Shown here: positions 53,043 to 62,521 of the stretch, one piece after another
Position numbering within the stretch: position 1 is the first letter of the stretch
Layout of the letters: every line of letters starts with the position of its first letter
Source of the DNA: Pseudomonas shirazensis
GTDB lineage: Bacteria; Pseudomonadota; Gammaproteobacteria; Pseudomonadales; Pseudomonadaceae
Direction of reading: 5' to 3'
NCBI RefSeq assembly: GCF_014268785.2
Contig: NZ_JABWRD020000001.1
Location: 881,001 to 945,000 of the forward strand
DNA length: 64,000 nt
Position numbers and translations under genes: made by a program
Notes under the pieces: model-generated
What the model was told of the DNA's origin: nothing
Seen by the model: only the letters and a program-made list of their open reading frames with translations
Database searches by the model: none

Positions 53043-54023
53043 ATGACCACTATCGCCCGCACAACCTCGGCCACTGACGCCGACTTCGCTGTTTACCTTG
53101 CTCGCATGCGGGCAGAGCTGGACAGCCGCCTCAGCGCGCTGCTGCCAGAGGTCAGTCACGAACGCGATCTGCTCGCCGCCGCCATGCGCGACAGCGCCCT
53201 GGCGCCGGGCAAACGCCTGCGTCCGTTGCTGTTGCTGCTGACTGCCGAGAGCTTAGGTGGTTGTAAAGCGGCAGCGCTGGATCTGGGCTGTGCGATCGAG
53301 ATGGTGCACGCCGCCTCGCTGGTGCTCGATGACTTGCCCTGCATGGACAACGCCGCGCTGCGTCGTGGCCGGCCCACGCTGCACCTGGCGTTTGGCGAGG
53401 ACGTTGCCATCCTTGCCGCCATTGCCTTGCTGTCGCGCGCCTTTGGCGTGGTGGCGGCGCTACACACGGTCGAGCCGGAGCAGCGCAATCGCCTGATCGC
53501 GATCATGTCGCAAACCATCGGTGCCCACGGCCTGGTCAAAGGCCAACTGCAAGACCTGCGTGACGGTGCAACAGTGCGCAGTGCCGAGCAGATCGCCGAG
53601 ACCAATCAGCTCAAGACCGGCGTGCTGTTTGCCGCGATCATGGACATGGCCTGCCTGCTCGGCCACGCCCATGAAGGCGTGCGGCAGCCTTTGCAGCGCT
53701 TTGCCAGCGAGCTGGGCCAGGCGTTCCAGCTGCAGGATGATCTGCGCGATTGTGACCCGGACACCGGCAAGGACCTGGGCAAGGACGCCGGCAAGTCGAC
53801 ACTGTTTGCCTTGTGCGGCGAAACCCAGGCGCGCCATCGCCTGCACAGTCACCTTGAGGCTGCCGAGCAGTGCCTGGAGCAGGTATTTCTTGCCGAGCAA
53901 CCGATTGGTAGCCTGCTGCGTGCAGTGTTCGCCAATGTACGTTCACCCTTGGCCCAATCAAACTTTTGCGCCAGCGTGCGATCTGCAGAAGTACAGGTAG
54001 ATATCTCAAGGAGCACGCCATGA
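53043..54023 (+). CDS. crtE: Geranylgeranyl-diphosphate synthase CrtE
   Basis: Polyprenyl synthase of 326 residues that makes the C20 precursor of phytoene. The two Asp-rich motifs are DDLPCMDNA and QDDLRDCDPD, and RPLLLLLTAES and GQLQDLRDG are typical of the family. In Pantoea crtE is co-directional with idi and the rest; here it is transcribed on the opposite strand, divergent from fni across 165 bp. The ATG at 53043 follows GAGGCCAGG. Its stop overlaps the start of the small downstream gene (ATGA). Confidence 0.92.
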   Translation: MTTIARTTSATDADFAVYLARMRAELDSRLSALLPEVSHERDLLAAAMRDSALAPGKRLRPLLLLLTAESLGGCKAAALDLGCAIEMVHAASLVLDDLPCMDNAALRRGRPTLHLAFGEDVAILAAIALLSRAFGVVAALHTVEPEQRNRLIAIMSQTIGAHGLVKGQLQDLRDGATVRSAEQIAETNQLKTGVLFAAIMDMACLLGHAHEGVRQPLQRFASELGQAFQLQDDLRDCDPDTGKDLGKDAGKSTLFALCGETQARHRLHSHLEAAEQCLEQVFLAEQPIGSLLRAVFANVRSPLAQSNFCASVRSAEVQVDISRSTP

Positions 54024-54244
54024 CCGACCACGACCCGCAACACACCGGCGACAAGGTGCCACGTCCACTGTCCTCCGAGCAGACCCAGCAAGGCCAGCGC
54101 GTAGAGGGCAAACCGCTGGAGCGGCCGGACCCGGACACCGAAACGGTCGACAAGGTGATTACGCCCACCTCGATCAAGGAGCTGGAAGAGCAGACCGCAG
54201 AGATCGAGCGGCGCCTTCGTGAGGCGCGGGAGAAGGGTTTGTAA
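54020..54244 (+). CDS. Small acidic, coiled-coil protein of unknown function
   Basis: Hydrophilic protein of 74 residues. The first 45 residues are charged and Pro/Gln-rich with no clear fold, and the last 25 (ELEEQTAEIERRLREAREKG) form a short coiled-coil-like helix. It has an AAGGAG site and starts inside the crtE stop codon (ATGA overlap), so translation is coupled to crtE. I do not recognise a family and cannot say whether it serves the carotenoid pathway. A GC-rich hairpin follows at 54256. Confidence 0.62.
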   Translation: MTDHDPQHTGDKVPRPLSSEQTQQGQRVEGKPLERPDPDTETVDKVITPTSIKELEEQTAEIERRLREAREKGL

Positions 54245-54255
54245 TTGCTTGAAGG

Positions 54256-54282
54256 CCAGCCTGCTGATTGCCAGCAGGCTGG
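54256..54282. terminator. Hairpin between the convergent crtE operon and TonB receptor gene
   Basis: A perfect 11-bp stem CCAGCCTGCTG / CAGCAGGCTGG with a 5-nt loop lies 12 bp after the small gene and 42 bp past the 3' end of the TonB receptor gene. No strong T-run is present on either side, so it may be a Rho-assisted or two-way terminator. Confidence 0.6.
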
Positions 54283-54323
54283 GACGCTTGGCACCGCGCC
54301 TGCAAGGGCGCGGTTGATCAACG

Positions 54324-56444
54324 TCAGAAGGTATAGGCAACCCCGGCCTGCACAGTGCGTGGCTCACCTGGGTAGGCGTAGCGGTTGAACGCGCTTTCGT
54401 CATAGCCTTTGTTGAATACGTTGCGCACATCCAGATTCAGCCGCACATGCTCGTTCAACTGATAGAAGCTCAGCAGGTCGACCACGGTGTATTGCTCCAT
54501 GGTGTAAGTGCTGGCGGCCGTCTGACCCTGGCGGTCATCCACGTATTTGACGCCCATGCCCATGCCGAAACCTTTGGCCAGGCCGTCCTGGAATTCGTAG
54601 GTGTTGAGCAGGCTGAAGCTATTGCGTGGGATGTTGGCCAGACGGGTGCCGGTAGGCAGGGTCGTGTCCTTGGTGACTTCAGCATCCACATACGCGTAGC
54701 CACCGATTACCCGCCATTCAGGCGTCAGGTTGCCGGCCACGTTGATATCCAGGCCACGGCTGCGGACTTCACCGGCGGCGACTTTGAAATCGGCGTTCGA
54801 GGGATCATTGGTGAGCACGTTTTCTTTGACGATGTGATAGATCGCTGCGTCAACGCTCAGTTGGCGATCCAGTGCCTCCCACTTAACGCCTAACTCGTAG
54901 GATTTGCCTTTTTCTGGATCGAAACCGCCCCCTTGGAGGCTTGCTCCGCTATTGGGCTTGAACGAGCGCGCAGTGTTTGCGTAAACCGCGACGGTATCGG
55001 TCAGGTCGTAGATCGCACCCAGGCGTGGGGTGACAGCGTTTTCTGCCTTGCTGAAATCACGGGTAGTGCTCAGGTAATCTTCATACTCGTGTTCGAAGCG
55101 TTCCAGACGTACGCCGGCCAGCATTTTGAAGCGCTCGGTCAAAGCGACTTGATCTTGGACAAAGGCCGACCAGGTTTTCAGGTTTTCTTTGTCGTGAGTC
55201 GTAGGACCTACCAGAGCAGGGCGAGGCTGGCCGAGCACCGGGTTGTAGATATCAATAGGGTAAGTGCCTGGGACTGTAGAGGATCGAACGATAATCGATT
55301 TGTAGTCATAGTCCTCATACTCAACACCTGTCAGCAAGGTGTGAGCGAAGCCTGCGGTTTCGAAGTGGCCGGTCAGATTGAGCTGGTAGTCACGATCAGT
55401 CCACTCTAGCTTGCGGTAGTTGAAGTTGCGTTGCAGGGTGCGTCCATCGGCAGGCGGGCCATTGGCCTCAACCGCATTCCCTTTCAAACTCCCATCAAGC
55501 CACTGCATACCGCCAGCCAGGGTCCAATTGTCATTGAGCAGATGCTCAAAGCGCAGCTGGGCCATGTTGTTGTCGTTGTGCAGCAGGTTGTCGCTGCCTT
55601 TTTCCCAGACGTTGGTGTCACGCGAGGCGCTGCCGCGCTGGGTGTCATAGCGGGTCAAACCACGGTCGAGCGGGTGGTTGTTGCGCATGAAATCGCCTTC
55701 GAAGACGATCTTGGTGCTGTCGTTGGCCTGCCAGCTGAGTACCGGGGCGACGTCGTAGCGCTCGCTGTCAACGTCATCGCGGAAGCTCTCGCCGCCTTCG
55801 CCCAATACGTTCAGGCGATAGGCCAGGCTGCCGTCCTCGCTGAGCGGGCCAGTGGCGTCCAGTGTTGCACGGTGCATGCCCTGGTCATCGAACTGGCTGC
55901 CTAGGGTCACTTTGGACTCAGGCAGCGGCTGTTTGCTGACGATGTTGAAAGTGCCGCCGGGATCGCCACGGCCATACAGGCTGCTGGCCGGCCCGCGCAG
56001 CACTTCCAGGCGCTCGACGGTGTTGGCGTCCGGCGCGTTGGGGTAGCCGCGGTTGATCGGGAAGCCGTTGCGGTAGTACTCACCGGTGGTGAAGCCGCGC
56101 ACGGTGACGTTGGTCAGGCCCTGGCCGCCGAAGTTGTTGGCCCGGCCCACGCCGCCGGCGTAATCCAGCGCGTCCTGCAGGCGGGTTGCGCCAGTGTCTT
56201 CGAGCACATCCTTGGGTACCACGCTGACTGACTGCGGGGTTTCATGCAGGGCGGTATCGGTGCGGGTAGCGCTGGCCGAGCGGGTGGCGCGGTAGCCGAT
56301 CACAGGGCCATCGGCGCGTTCGCGCTCGCTGGCGGCATCGATGTTGACGGCTTGCAGCTCGACCGTTTGGGCCGGTTCGGCATCAGCCAAAGCCACAGGG
56401 GAGATAACATTGAGCAGACAAAGGGAAACGAACGCACGGCGCAT
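54324..56444 (-). CDS. TonB-dependent siderophore receptor
   Basis: Outer-membrane receptor of 706 residues with a signal peptide (about 1-21). A plug domain follows (TPQSVSVVPKDVLEDTGATRLQDAL, then VTVRGF and VERLEVLRGPASSLYGRGDPGG), then a 22-strand barrel ending in the aromatic GVAYTF. There is no N-terminal signalling (STN) domain, so it is a plain transporter of the ferrichrome/ferrioxamine class and not FpvA-like. The siderophore is unknown. The gene is monocistronic. A weak Fur-like site at 56491-56507, about 50 bp upstream, is consistent with iron control. Confidence 0.9.
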   Translation of the reverse strand: MRRAFVSLCLLNVISPVALADAEPAQTVELQAVNIDAASERERADGPVIGYRATRSASATRTDTALHETPQSVSVVPKDVLEDTGATRLQDALDYAGGVGRANNFGGQGLTNVTVRGFTTGEYYRNGFPINRGYPNAPDANTVERLEVLRGPASSLYGRGDPGGTFNIVSKQPLPESKVTLGSQFDDQGMHRATLDATGPLSEDGSLAYRLNVLGEGGESFRDDVDSERYDVAPVLSWQANDSTKIVFEGDFMRNNHPLDRGLTRYDTQRGSASRDTNVWEKGSDNLLHNDNNMAQLRFEHLLNDNWTLAGGMQWLDGSLKGNAVEANGPPADGRTLQRNFNYRKLEWTDRDYQLNLTGHFETAGFAHTLLTGVEYEDYDYKSIIVRSSTVPGTYPIDIYNPVLGQPRPALVGPTTHDKENLKTWSAFVQDQVALTERFKMLAGVRLERFEHEYEDYLSTTRDFSKAENAVTPRLGAIYDLTDTVAVYANTARSFKPNSGASLQGGGFDPEKGKSYELGVKWEALDRQLSVDAAIYHIVKENVLTNDPSNADFKVAAGEVRSRGLDINVAGNLTPEWRVIGGYAYVDAEVTKDTTLPTGTRLANIPRNSFSLLNTYEFQDGLAKGFGMGMGVKYVDDRQGQTAASTYTMEQYTVVDLLSFYQLNEHVRLNLDVRNVFNKGYDESAFNRYAYPGEPRTVQAGVAYTF

Positions 56445-56490
56445 GGACGATACGATCCTGGCAGGGGGAAGATGCGCGGGATCATATCTG

Positions 56491-56507
56491 GAAACAATTC
56501 TCGTTTA
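56491..56507 (-). promoter_or_regulatory. Weak Fur-box candidate for the TonB receptor gene
   Basis: On the minus strand the segment reads AAACGAGAATTGTTTCC. It keeps the GAGAAT-type half of Pseudomonas Fur boxes but departs from a symmetric 19-bp site in the other half. Position, about 47 bp before the start codon, favours a role; binding is not shown. Confidence 0.35.
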
Positions 56508-56606
56508 CAGAAATATTTTGCGTACTAACGTACCAGGTTTTGGCTGCAATCGTTGGGGTGATTGCCGAGCGAGCCGCAGCGCTGACAAAGCGCTGCGGCA
56601 GGCCGA

Positions 56607-58610
56607 TCAGTGCGGAGCGCGGATGATCGTCTTGAGCAGGTCTTCCGGGCTGATATGCCCAACCACCTGCTGCACGCCGCCACTGCCTGGCGAAGGCAGG
56701 TCGATGATGTGCGAGCGCATCTTGCCGACAACATGCATCTCACACGGCTTGCAATCGAACTTCAAGGTCAGCACTTCATCGCCCTGGATCAACTGCATCG
56801 GTGCGACCTTGGTGCGTACGCCGGTCACGCCTTTGGCCTGTTTCGGGCACAGGTTGAACGAGAACCGCAAACAGTGCTTGGTGATCATCACCGGCACTTC
56901 GCCCAGCTCTTCGTGAGCCTCGTAGGCGGCGTCGATCAACTGCACACCATGACGGTGATAAAACGCCCGTGCCTTCTCGTTGTAGACGTTGGCCAGGAAC
57001 GACAGGTGCGATTCCGGATACACCGGCGGTGGGTTGCTTTCGGCCTTGCGTGCACCGCGTGGGTGGGCAGCGATCCGTGCTGCGGTCAGCGCCTCGATGG
57101 CCTCACGGCGCAGGGCCTTGAGCTGCGAGTTGGGGATGAAGAACGCCTGCGGTGCATCCAGCTCGATAGCGCTGGCGTGGTACTGGGTGGTGCCCAGTTG
57201 GCCGAGCAGGTCATGCAGTTGATCGAGCGCCTGTTGCGGCTTGTTGGCCGGGCCAAACGGGCCGTCGAGGGCGACGCTGACGCTGATGCCTTCTTCACTG
57301 GTGGCGGTCAGCTGCAGACGCTGTTCGCTCAGTTGCGCCTGCCAGGCCACACCGACCCGGCGTTCAGCGGAGGTGCGCTGCAAGGCCTGCTGCCAGTTGT
57401 GATCGAGGTTGCGCGACAGTGGATGGTTCGGCTTGAGCCGGTACATGCCATCCGGCATCTCGTTGGGCTCGACCCGGTAACGGTAGCGCGGTGCACCGTC
57501 TTCCTCGAACTCGCCCTTGAGCTCGGCGATGTTGGCGCGGAACCCCACTACTTCGCGCTTGACCAGCACGTTGAGGCCGTCACCGTTGCTCAATGGCACC
57601 TCGGTGACCACCTGCATGTCACGCTTGCCGACCTTTTCCACCACGCCTACCGGTAGGCCGGTGAAGGTGGGCGAGTCGAACGCGCCGATGTCGATCTTGC
57701 GGTCGCTGACGAAGTAGTCGGTGCTGCCGCGGTGGAAGGTCTTGTCCGGGTCGGGCATGAAGAAGTGTTCGGTGCGGCCACTGGAAGCTCGCGCCAGCTC
57801 GGGGCGGTTCTCCAGAATCGCATCGAGCTCTTTGCGGTAATGGGCAGTGATGTTCTTCACATAGCCCATGTCCTTGTAGCGGCCCTCGATCTTGAACGAG
57901 CGCACGCCGGCATCGACCAGATCGCTGAGGTTGGCGGTCTGGTTGTTGTCTTTCATCGACAGCAGGTGCTTCTCGAACGCTACTACTCGGCCCTGATCAT
58001 CCTTGAGCGTGTACGGCAGGCGGCAGGCCTGCGAGCAGTCGCCACGGTTGGCACTGCGCCCGGTCTGCGCCTGGGAGATGTTGCACTGGCCGGAGAACGC
58101 CACGCACAGCGCGCCATGGATGAAGAATTCGATGGCCGCATCGGTTTCGCTGGCAATCGCGCGGATCTCTTGCAGGTTGAGTTCCCGCGCCAGCACCAGC
58201 TGGGAGAAACCGGCCTGATCAAGGAAACGCGCCCGAGCCAGGGTGCGGATGTCGGTCTGGGTGCTGGCGTGCAGCTCGATCGGCGGGATGTCCAGCTCCA
58301 TCACCCCAAGGTCCTGCACGATCAACGCATCAACGCCGGCATCGTACAGCTGATGGATCAGCTTGCGCGCTGGCTCCAGCTCGTTGTCATGGAGGATGGT
58401 GTTGATGGTGGTGAACACCCGCGCATGGTAGCGCCGGGCGAACTCCACCAGTTCGGCGATCTCGCTGACTTCGTTGCAGGCGTTGTGCCGCGCGCCGAAG
58501 CTCGGGCCGCCGATATAGATGGCGTCAGCGCCGTGCAGGATGGCTTCGCGGGCAATCGCCACGTCGCGGGCAGGGCTGAGCAGTTCCAGGTGATTCTTGG
58601 GCAAGGACAT
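56607..58610 (-). CDS. rlhA: U32-family protein, 23S rRNA 5-hydroxycytidine C2501 synthase-like (RlhA)
   Basis: Protein of 667 residues of the U32 family and close to E. coli RlhA (YdcP) in length. RlhA hydroxylates C2501 of 23S rRNA, probably with prephenate as donor. The N-terminal barrel begins HLELLSPARDVAIAREAILHGADAIYIGGPSFGARHNACN. The FeS-type cysteines are seen in FSGQCNISQAQTGRSANRGDCSQACRLPY, and SFKIEGRYKDMGYV is also family-typical. I used the ATG at 58610 before SLPKNHLELL; a start at 58634 is possible. It is monocistronic and divergent from the molybdo-enzyme operon. Confidence 0.87.
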   Translation of the reverse strand: MSLPKNHLELLSPARDVAIAREAILHGADAIYIGGPSFGARHNACNEVSEIAELVEFARRYHARVFTTINTILHDNELEPARKLIHQLYDAGVDALIVQDLGVMELDIPPIELHASTQTDIRTLARARFLDQAGFSQLVLARELNLQEIRAIASETDAAIEFFIHGALCVAFSGQCNISQAQTGRSANRGDCSQACRLPYTLKDDQGRVVAFEKHLLSMKDNNQTANLSDLVDAGVRSFKIEGRYKDMGYVKNITAHYRKELDAILENRPELARASSGRTEHFFMPDPDKTFHRGSTDYFVSDRKIDIGAFDSPTFTGLPVGVVEKVGKRDMQVVTEVPLSNGDGLNVLVKREVVGFRANIAELKGEFEEDGAPRYRYRVEPNEMPDGMYRLKPNHPLSRNLDHNWQQALQRTSAERRVGVAWQAQLSEQRLQLTATSEEGISVSVALDGPFGPANKPQQALDQLHDLLGQLGTTQYHASAIELDAPQAFFIPNSQLKALRREAIEALTAARIAAHPRGARKAESNPPPVYPESHLSFLANVYNEKARAFYHRHGVQLIDAAYEAHEELGEVPVMITKHCLRFSFNLCPKQAKGVTGVRTKVAPMQLIQGDEVLTLKFDCKPCEMHVVGKMRSHIIDLPSPGSGGVQQVVGHISPEDLLKTIIRAPH

Positions 58611-58788
58611 GGCTTTATTTTTTCGGGCTGTCACGGTTTAGGCGGGCATTGTAACGGTGAAACGCTCACGCGGCACCTGCGCACTGCCCGATGGTGAGCC
58701 GGTACTGGTCAATTAGCTTGAACGCCTGCGCTTGCCACCCGGTCGTACCTGAAAACATAGCCCGACCGACCGTGATGAGGCCCCGACC

Positions 58789-59295
58789 ATGAGCGACACC
58801 CCGACCGACCCTAGCGGCCAGGCCATCAGCCTGACCTTGAACGGAACGCCCCGGCAGCTGCAGGTGCAGCCCTGGACCACCCTGCTTGACCTGCTGCGCG
58901 AGCAGCTCGACCTGACCGGCACTAAGAAAGGCTGCGACCACGGCCAGTGCGGCGCCTGCACGGTGCTGCGCAATGGCCGCCGGGTCAACGCCTGCCTGAC
59001 CCTGGCGATCATGTGCGATGGCGACCAACTGACCACCATCGAAGGGGTCGCAGACGGCGACAGCCTGCACCCGCTGCAACAAGCCTTCATCGAGCATGAT
59101 GCCTTCCAGTGCGGCTACTGCACCCCCGGGCAGATCTGCTCGGCGCTGGGCATGGCCAACGAAGGCCGCGTGCGCAGCCGTGACGATATCAAGGAAGCCA
59201 TGAGTGGCAACCTGTGCCGCTGCGGTGCCTACAGCAATATTCTCGATGCCGTGGAAGCGACCTTGCCGTTGATTCATGGAGGGCCGCGGCCATGA
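58789..59295 (+). CDS. Molybdo-dehydrogenase 2Fe-2S subunit (PaoA-like)
   Basis: Iron-sulfur subunit of 168 residues of the xanthine/aldehyde oxidoreductase family. It carries two 2Fe-2S clusters: CDHGQCGACTV in the plant-type ferredoxin domain and CGYCTPGQ plus GNLCRCGAY in the C-terminal helical domain. Unlike E. coli PaoA it has no twin-arginine signal, so the enzyme is probably cytoplasmic. It overlaps the FAD-subunit gene by 4 bp (ATGA), and the three genes form a tight operon. A strong promoter is not evident in the 178-bp gap before it. Confidence 0.9.
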   Translation: MSDTPTDPSGQAISLTLNGTPRQLQVQPWTTLLDLLREQLDLTGTKKGCDHGQCGACTVLRNGRRVNACLTLAIMCDGDQLTTIEGVADGDSLHPLQQAFIEHDAFQCGYCTPGQICSALGMANEGRVRSRDDIKEAMSGNLCRCGAYSNILDAVEATLPLIHGGPRP

Positions 59296-60278
59296 CTCCG
59301 TTCCAGTACAGCAAGCCCACCAGCATCGACGCTGCTTTGGCCCTGACCGGCCCACAGGCGCGGTTTATCGCTGGCGGCACCAACCTGCTCGACCTGATGA
59401 AAGAAAACCTCGACCAGCCCGAACACCTGATCGACATCACCGGCCTGCCGCTGGACCAGGTCAGCCAAACCGAGGCGGGCGGGCTGCTGATCGGTGCGCT
59501 GGTAAGCAACGCCGACCTGGCCTGGCATCCCCTCGTCGAACAGAGCTATCCGCTGCTCAGCCAGGCGATCCTGGCCGGTGCATCGCCGCAGCTGCGCAAC
59601 ATGGCCAGCACTGGTGGCAACCTGCTGCAGCGCACCCGTTGCTACTACTTCTATGACGCCAGCACGCCGTGCAACAAGCGCGAACCTGGCTCGGGCTGCC
59701 CAGCCCGTGATGGCCTCAACCGCATCCATGCGATTCTCGGCGCCAGTGGCAGCTGCGTTGCGGTGCACCCCTCGGACATGTGTGTGGCGCTGGCAGCGCT
59801 GGAGGCGCGGGTACATGTGCAGGGCAAGGCTGGCGTACGCCAGATCGACTTTGCCGACTTCCATCGCCTGCCGGGTGACAGCCCGCAGCGCGACAACCAG
59901 CTGGCATACGATGAGTTGATTACCGCCATCGAGCTGCCGGCGCCGCAGTTCAGCCAGCACAGCCACTACCTCAAGGTCCGCGATCGGGAGTCCTATGCGT
60001 TTGCGCTGATCTCGGTTGCCGCCGCGCTGGAACTGGACGGCGACAACATCGTCAGCGCGCGGTTGGCACTCGGCGGGGTTGCGCACAAACCTTGGCGCAA
60101 CCCCGCAGTCGAGCAAATGCTGCAGGGCCGTGCTGCCAGCAGCGAAAGCTTTGCCGCAGCGGCAGACATGCTCTTGGCTGATGCCAAGCCACTGGCGCAC
60201 AACGCCTTCAAGATCAAGCTGGCCCACGCGGCCATCGTCCGCGCCTTCACTGAAGCTGCCGCAACAGGAGTTGCCTGA
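59292..60278 (+). CDS. Molybdo-dehydrogenase FAD subunit with 4Fe-4S insert (PaoB-like)
   Basis: FAD-binding subunit of 328 residues. The FAD-site motif is FIAGGTNLLDLMKENL, and the adenine-contact segment ASPQLRNMASTGGNLLQRTRCYYF leads to a Cys-rich insert (RCYYFYDASTPCNKREPGSGCPA). Such an insert carries a 4Fe-4S cluster in E. coli PaoB and 4-hydroxybenzoyl-CoA reductase. That insert favours a PaoABC-type aldehyde oxidoreductase over plain xanthine dehydrogenase. It overlaps the small subunit gene by 4 bp and the large subunit gene by one base (TGATG). Confidence 0.9.
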   Translation: MTPFQYSKPTSIDAALALTGPQARFIAGGTNLLDLMKENLDQPEHLIDITGLPLDQVSQTEAGGLLIGALVSNADLAWHPLVEQSYPLLSQAILAGASPQLRNMASTGGNLLQRTRCYYFYDASTPCNKREPGSGCPARDGLNRIHAILGASGSCVAVHPSDMCVALAALEARVHVQGKAGVRQIDFADFHRLPGDSPQRDNQLAYDELITAIELPAPQFSQHSHYLKVRDRESYAFALISVAAALELDGDNIVSARLALGGVAHKPWRNPAVEQMLQGRAASSESFAAAADMLLADAKPLAHNAFKIKLAHAAIVRAFTEAAATGVA

Positions 60279-62467
60279 TGAATACCTTGAAACCCGTTAG
60301 CGGCCAGCCCATGGACCGCGTCGACGGCCCGGCCAAGGTCACCGGTCAGGCCCGTTACGCGGCCGAATACCCCACCACTGATTTGCTCCATGGCAGCGTG
60401 GTCTCGAGCACCATCGCTCGCGGCCGCGTGCGCCATATCGACTGCGAGGCAGCATTGCGCCTGCCAGGCGTGGTGGCGGTGCTGCACCATCAGAACCGGC
60501 CAAAGCTGGCGGGCGAAGATGAGCAGTACGAAGACGCTGATTCGGCCGATGGCTCGCCGTTTCGCCCGCTATACAACGACCGTGTGCTCTACAGCGGTCA
60601 GCCGCTGGCACTGGTCGTCGCCGACAACCTCGAACTGGCCCGGCATGCCGGCACGCTGGTGCGCATCGAATACGAAACCGACGCCCATCAGACCGATCTG
60701 CTTGCCGGGCAGGCCCATCCCGCGCCGGCTGAGCTACCCAAACCCCGCGGCGACTTCCAGCAAGCCTATGACGCTGCCAAGATCCGGGTCGATGCCACAT
60801 ACAGCACCCCTATCGAGCATCACAACCCGATGGAGCCGCACGCGTCCACGGTCATCTACCACCCAGGCGGCAATCTGGAAGTCCACGACAAGACCCAAGG
60901 TACGCAAAATTGCCGTGATTACCTGCACAGCGTGTTCGGCTTGCCCAAGGAGAAACTGCGAGTATTCGCGGCCTATGTCGGCGGCGCCTTCGGCTCTGGT
61001 TTGCGCCCGCAGTATCAGTTGCCACTGGCAGTGATGGCGGCGCTGCAACTGCAGCGCTCAGTGCGCGTCACCCTGACGCGCCAGCAAATGTTCACCTTCG
61101 GCTACCGCCCACGCACTGTGCAGCAGTTGCGCCTGGCCGCTGACGCGCAGGGCAAGCTGCAGGCGATCCATCATGCGGCTACCGGCCAGACCTCGCGTTT
61201 CGAAGACTTCACCGAGCACGTGGTCGAATGGAGCGGCATGCTCTACCAGTGTGACAACGTGGCCCTGGACTACCGCCTGGTGCCGCTGGATGTCTACACG
61301 CCGCTGGACATGCGTGCCCCCGGTGCGGCGCTGGGCTTGATCGGCCTGGAGTGCGCGATGGACGAGCTGGCAGTGGAGCTGGGCATGGACCCGGTCGAGC
61401 TGCGCCGGCACAACTTTGCCGAGAGCAACGGCAACGAGGGTAAACCGTATTCCAGCAAAGCCCTGCTGGACTGCTACAGCCAAGGTGCCGAACGCTTTGG
61501 CTGGGCCGCGCGCAATCCGCAGCCACGCAGCATGCGCGAAGGCCATGAGTTAATCGGCTGGGGCATGGCCGGCGGGGTCTGGGAAGCGATGCAGATGAAA
61601 GCCAGCGCCCGTGCGCGCCTCGATGCCCACGGCCAGTTGGTGGTGAGCAGCGCGACCACCGATATCGGCACCGGTACCTATACCGTCATGACCCAGATCG
61701 CGGCTGACGCGATGGGCATGGCGCCGGGCGAGGTGACCTTCCTGCTGGGCGATTCGGCGCTGCCGACCGCGCCATTGCAGGGCGGCTCGTTTACGGTGTC
61801 ATCGGTCGGTTCAGCAGTGCGCCAGGCCTGTGAAGTGCTGCGTGGCAAACTGCTGATGGCGGCGCGCAGCTGCTACCCGGAGCTGGCCGGTCATCCGGCT
61901 GAGGACATGGTTATCAGTGAGGGTGAGCTGCACGCTGGTCGCCGCCGTTATCCGCTGGGCGAGATACTGCCGCGCAGTGGTCTGGAGGCGAAGGTGGTGT
62001 GCGAGCCCGATGCCCGCCGTGACGGCTATGCAACGGCAACGCACTCAGCGGTATTCGTTGAGGTGCGGGTCGATGAAGAGCTCGGTACGGTGCGTCTTGG
62101 GCGGGTGGTCAGCGCGATTGCAGCGGGGCGGGTGATCAATCCGAAGATGGCCCGCAGCCAGATTCTCGGTGGGGTGGTCTGGGGCGTCAGCATGGCGCTG
62201 CATGAAGAGACCTTGATCGACCATGAGCTGGGCCGCTACATGAACCACAACCTGGCTGAGTACCACATTCCGGTACAGGCGGATTTCGCTGACATCGATG
62301 TGCTGTTCGTAGATGAACCGGACGAGATCGTCAACGCGCTCGGCTCCAAGGGCGTGGGCGAGATCGGCATCGTCGGAGTGCCAGCGGCGGTGGCCAATGC
62401 GGTGTATCACGCAACCGGCAAGCGGATGCGTGAGTTCCCGTTGACGATTGATCGAGTGCTTGGTTGA
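60278..62467 (+). CDS. Molybdo-dehydrogenase molybdenum-binding subunit (PaoC-like)
   Basis: Catalytic subunit of 729 residues that binds the molybdopterin cofactor. Family landmarks include RVDGPAKVTGQARYAAEYP near the start and GAFGSGLRPQYQLPLAVMAAL, where the usual glycine-rich cofactor contact lies. They continue with GTGTYTVMTQIAADAMG and the catalytic Glu695 in KGVGEIGIVG near the C-terminus. The protein oxidises an aldehyde or a heterocycle; context gives no substrate. No chaperone gene of the PaoD/XdhC type follows, since a TonB receptor gene lies next on the other strand. Confidence 0.92.
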   Translation: MNTLKPVSGQPMDRVDGPAKVTGQARYAAEYPTTDLLHGSVVSSTIARGRVRHIDCEAALRLPGVVAVLHHQNRPKLAGEDEQYEDADSADGSPFRPLYNDRVLYSGQPLALVVADNLELARHAGTLVRIEYETDAHQTDLLAGQAHPAPAELPKPRGDFQQAYDAAKIRVDATYSTPIEHHNPMEPHASTVIYHPGGNLEVHDKTQGTQNCRDYLHSVFGLPKEKLRVFAAYVGGAFGSGLRPQYQLPLAVMAALQLQRSVRVTLTRQQMFTFGYRPRTVQQLRLAADAQGKLQAIHHAATGQTSRFEDFTEHVVEWSGMLYQCDNVALDYRLVPLDVYTPLDMRAPGAALGLIGLECAMDELAVELGMDPVELRRHNFAESNGNEGKPYSSKALLDCYSQGAERFGWAARNPQPRSMREGHELIGWGMAGGVWEAMQMKASARARLDAHGQLVVSSATTDIGTGTYTVMTQIAADAMGMAPGEVTFLLGDSALPTAPLQGGSFTVSSVGSAVRQACEVLRGKLLMAARSCYPELAGHPAEDMVISEGELHAGRRRYPLGEILPRSGLEAKVVCEPDARRDGYATATHSAVFVEVRVDEELGTVRLGRVVSAIAAGRVINPKMARSQILGGVVWGVSMALHEETLIDHELGRYMNHNLAEYHIPVQADFADIDVLFVDEPDEIVNALGSKGVGEIGIVGVPAAVANAVYHATGKRMREFPLTIDRVLG

Positions 62468-62521
62468 GGCTGACTCCGGCTGCAGCGGCCTGGATCGAGG
62501 CTGCTGCAGTCGGGGCAGCGG

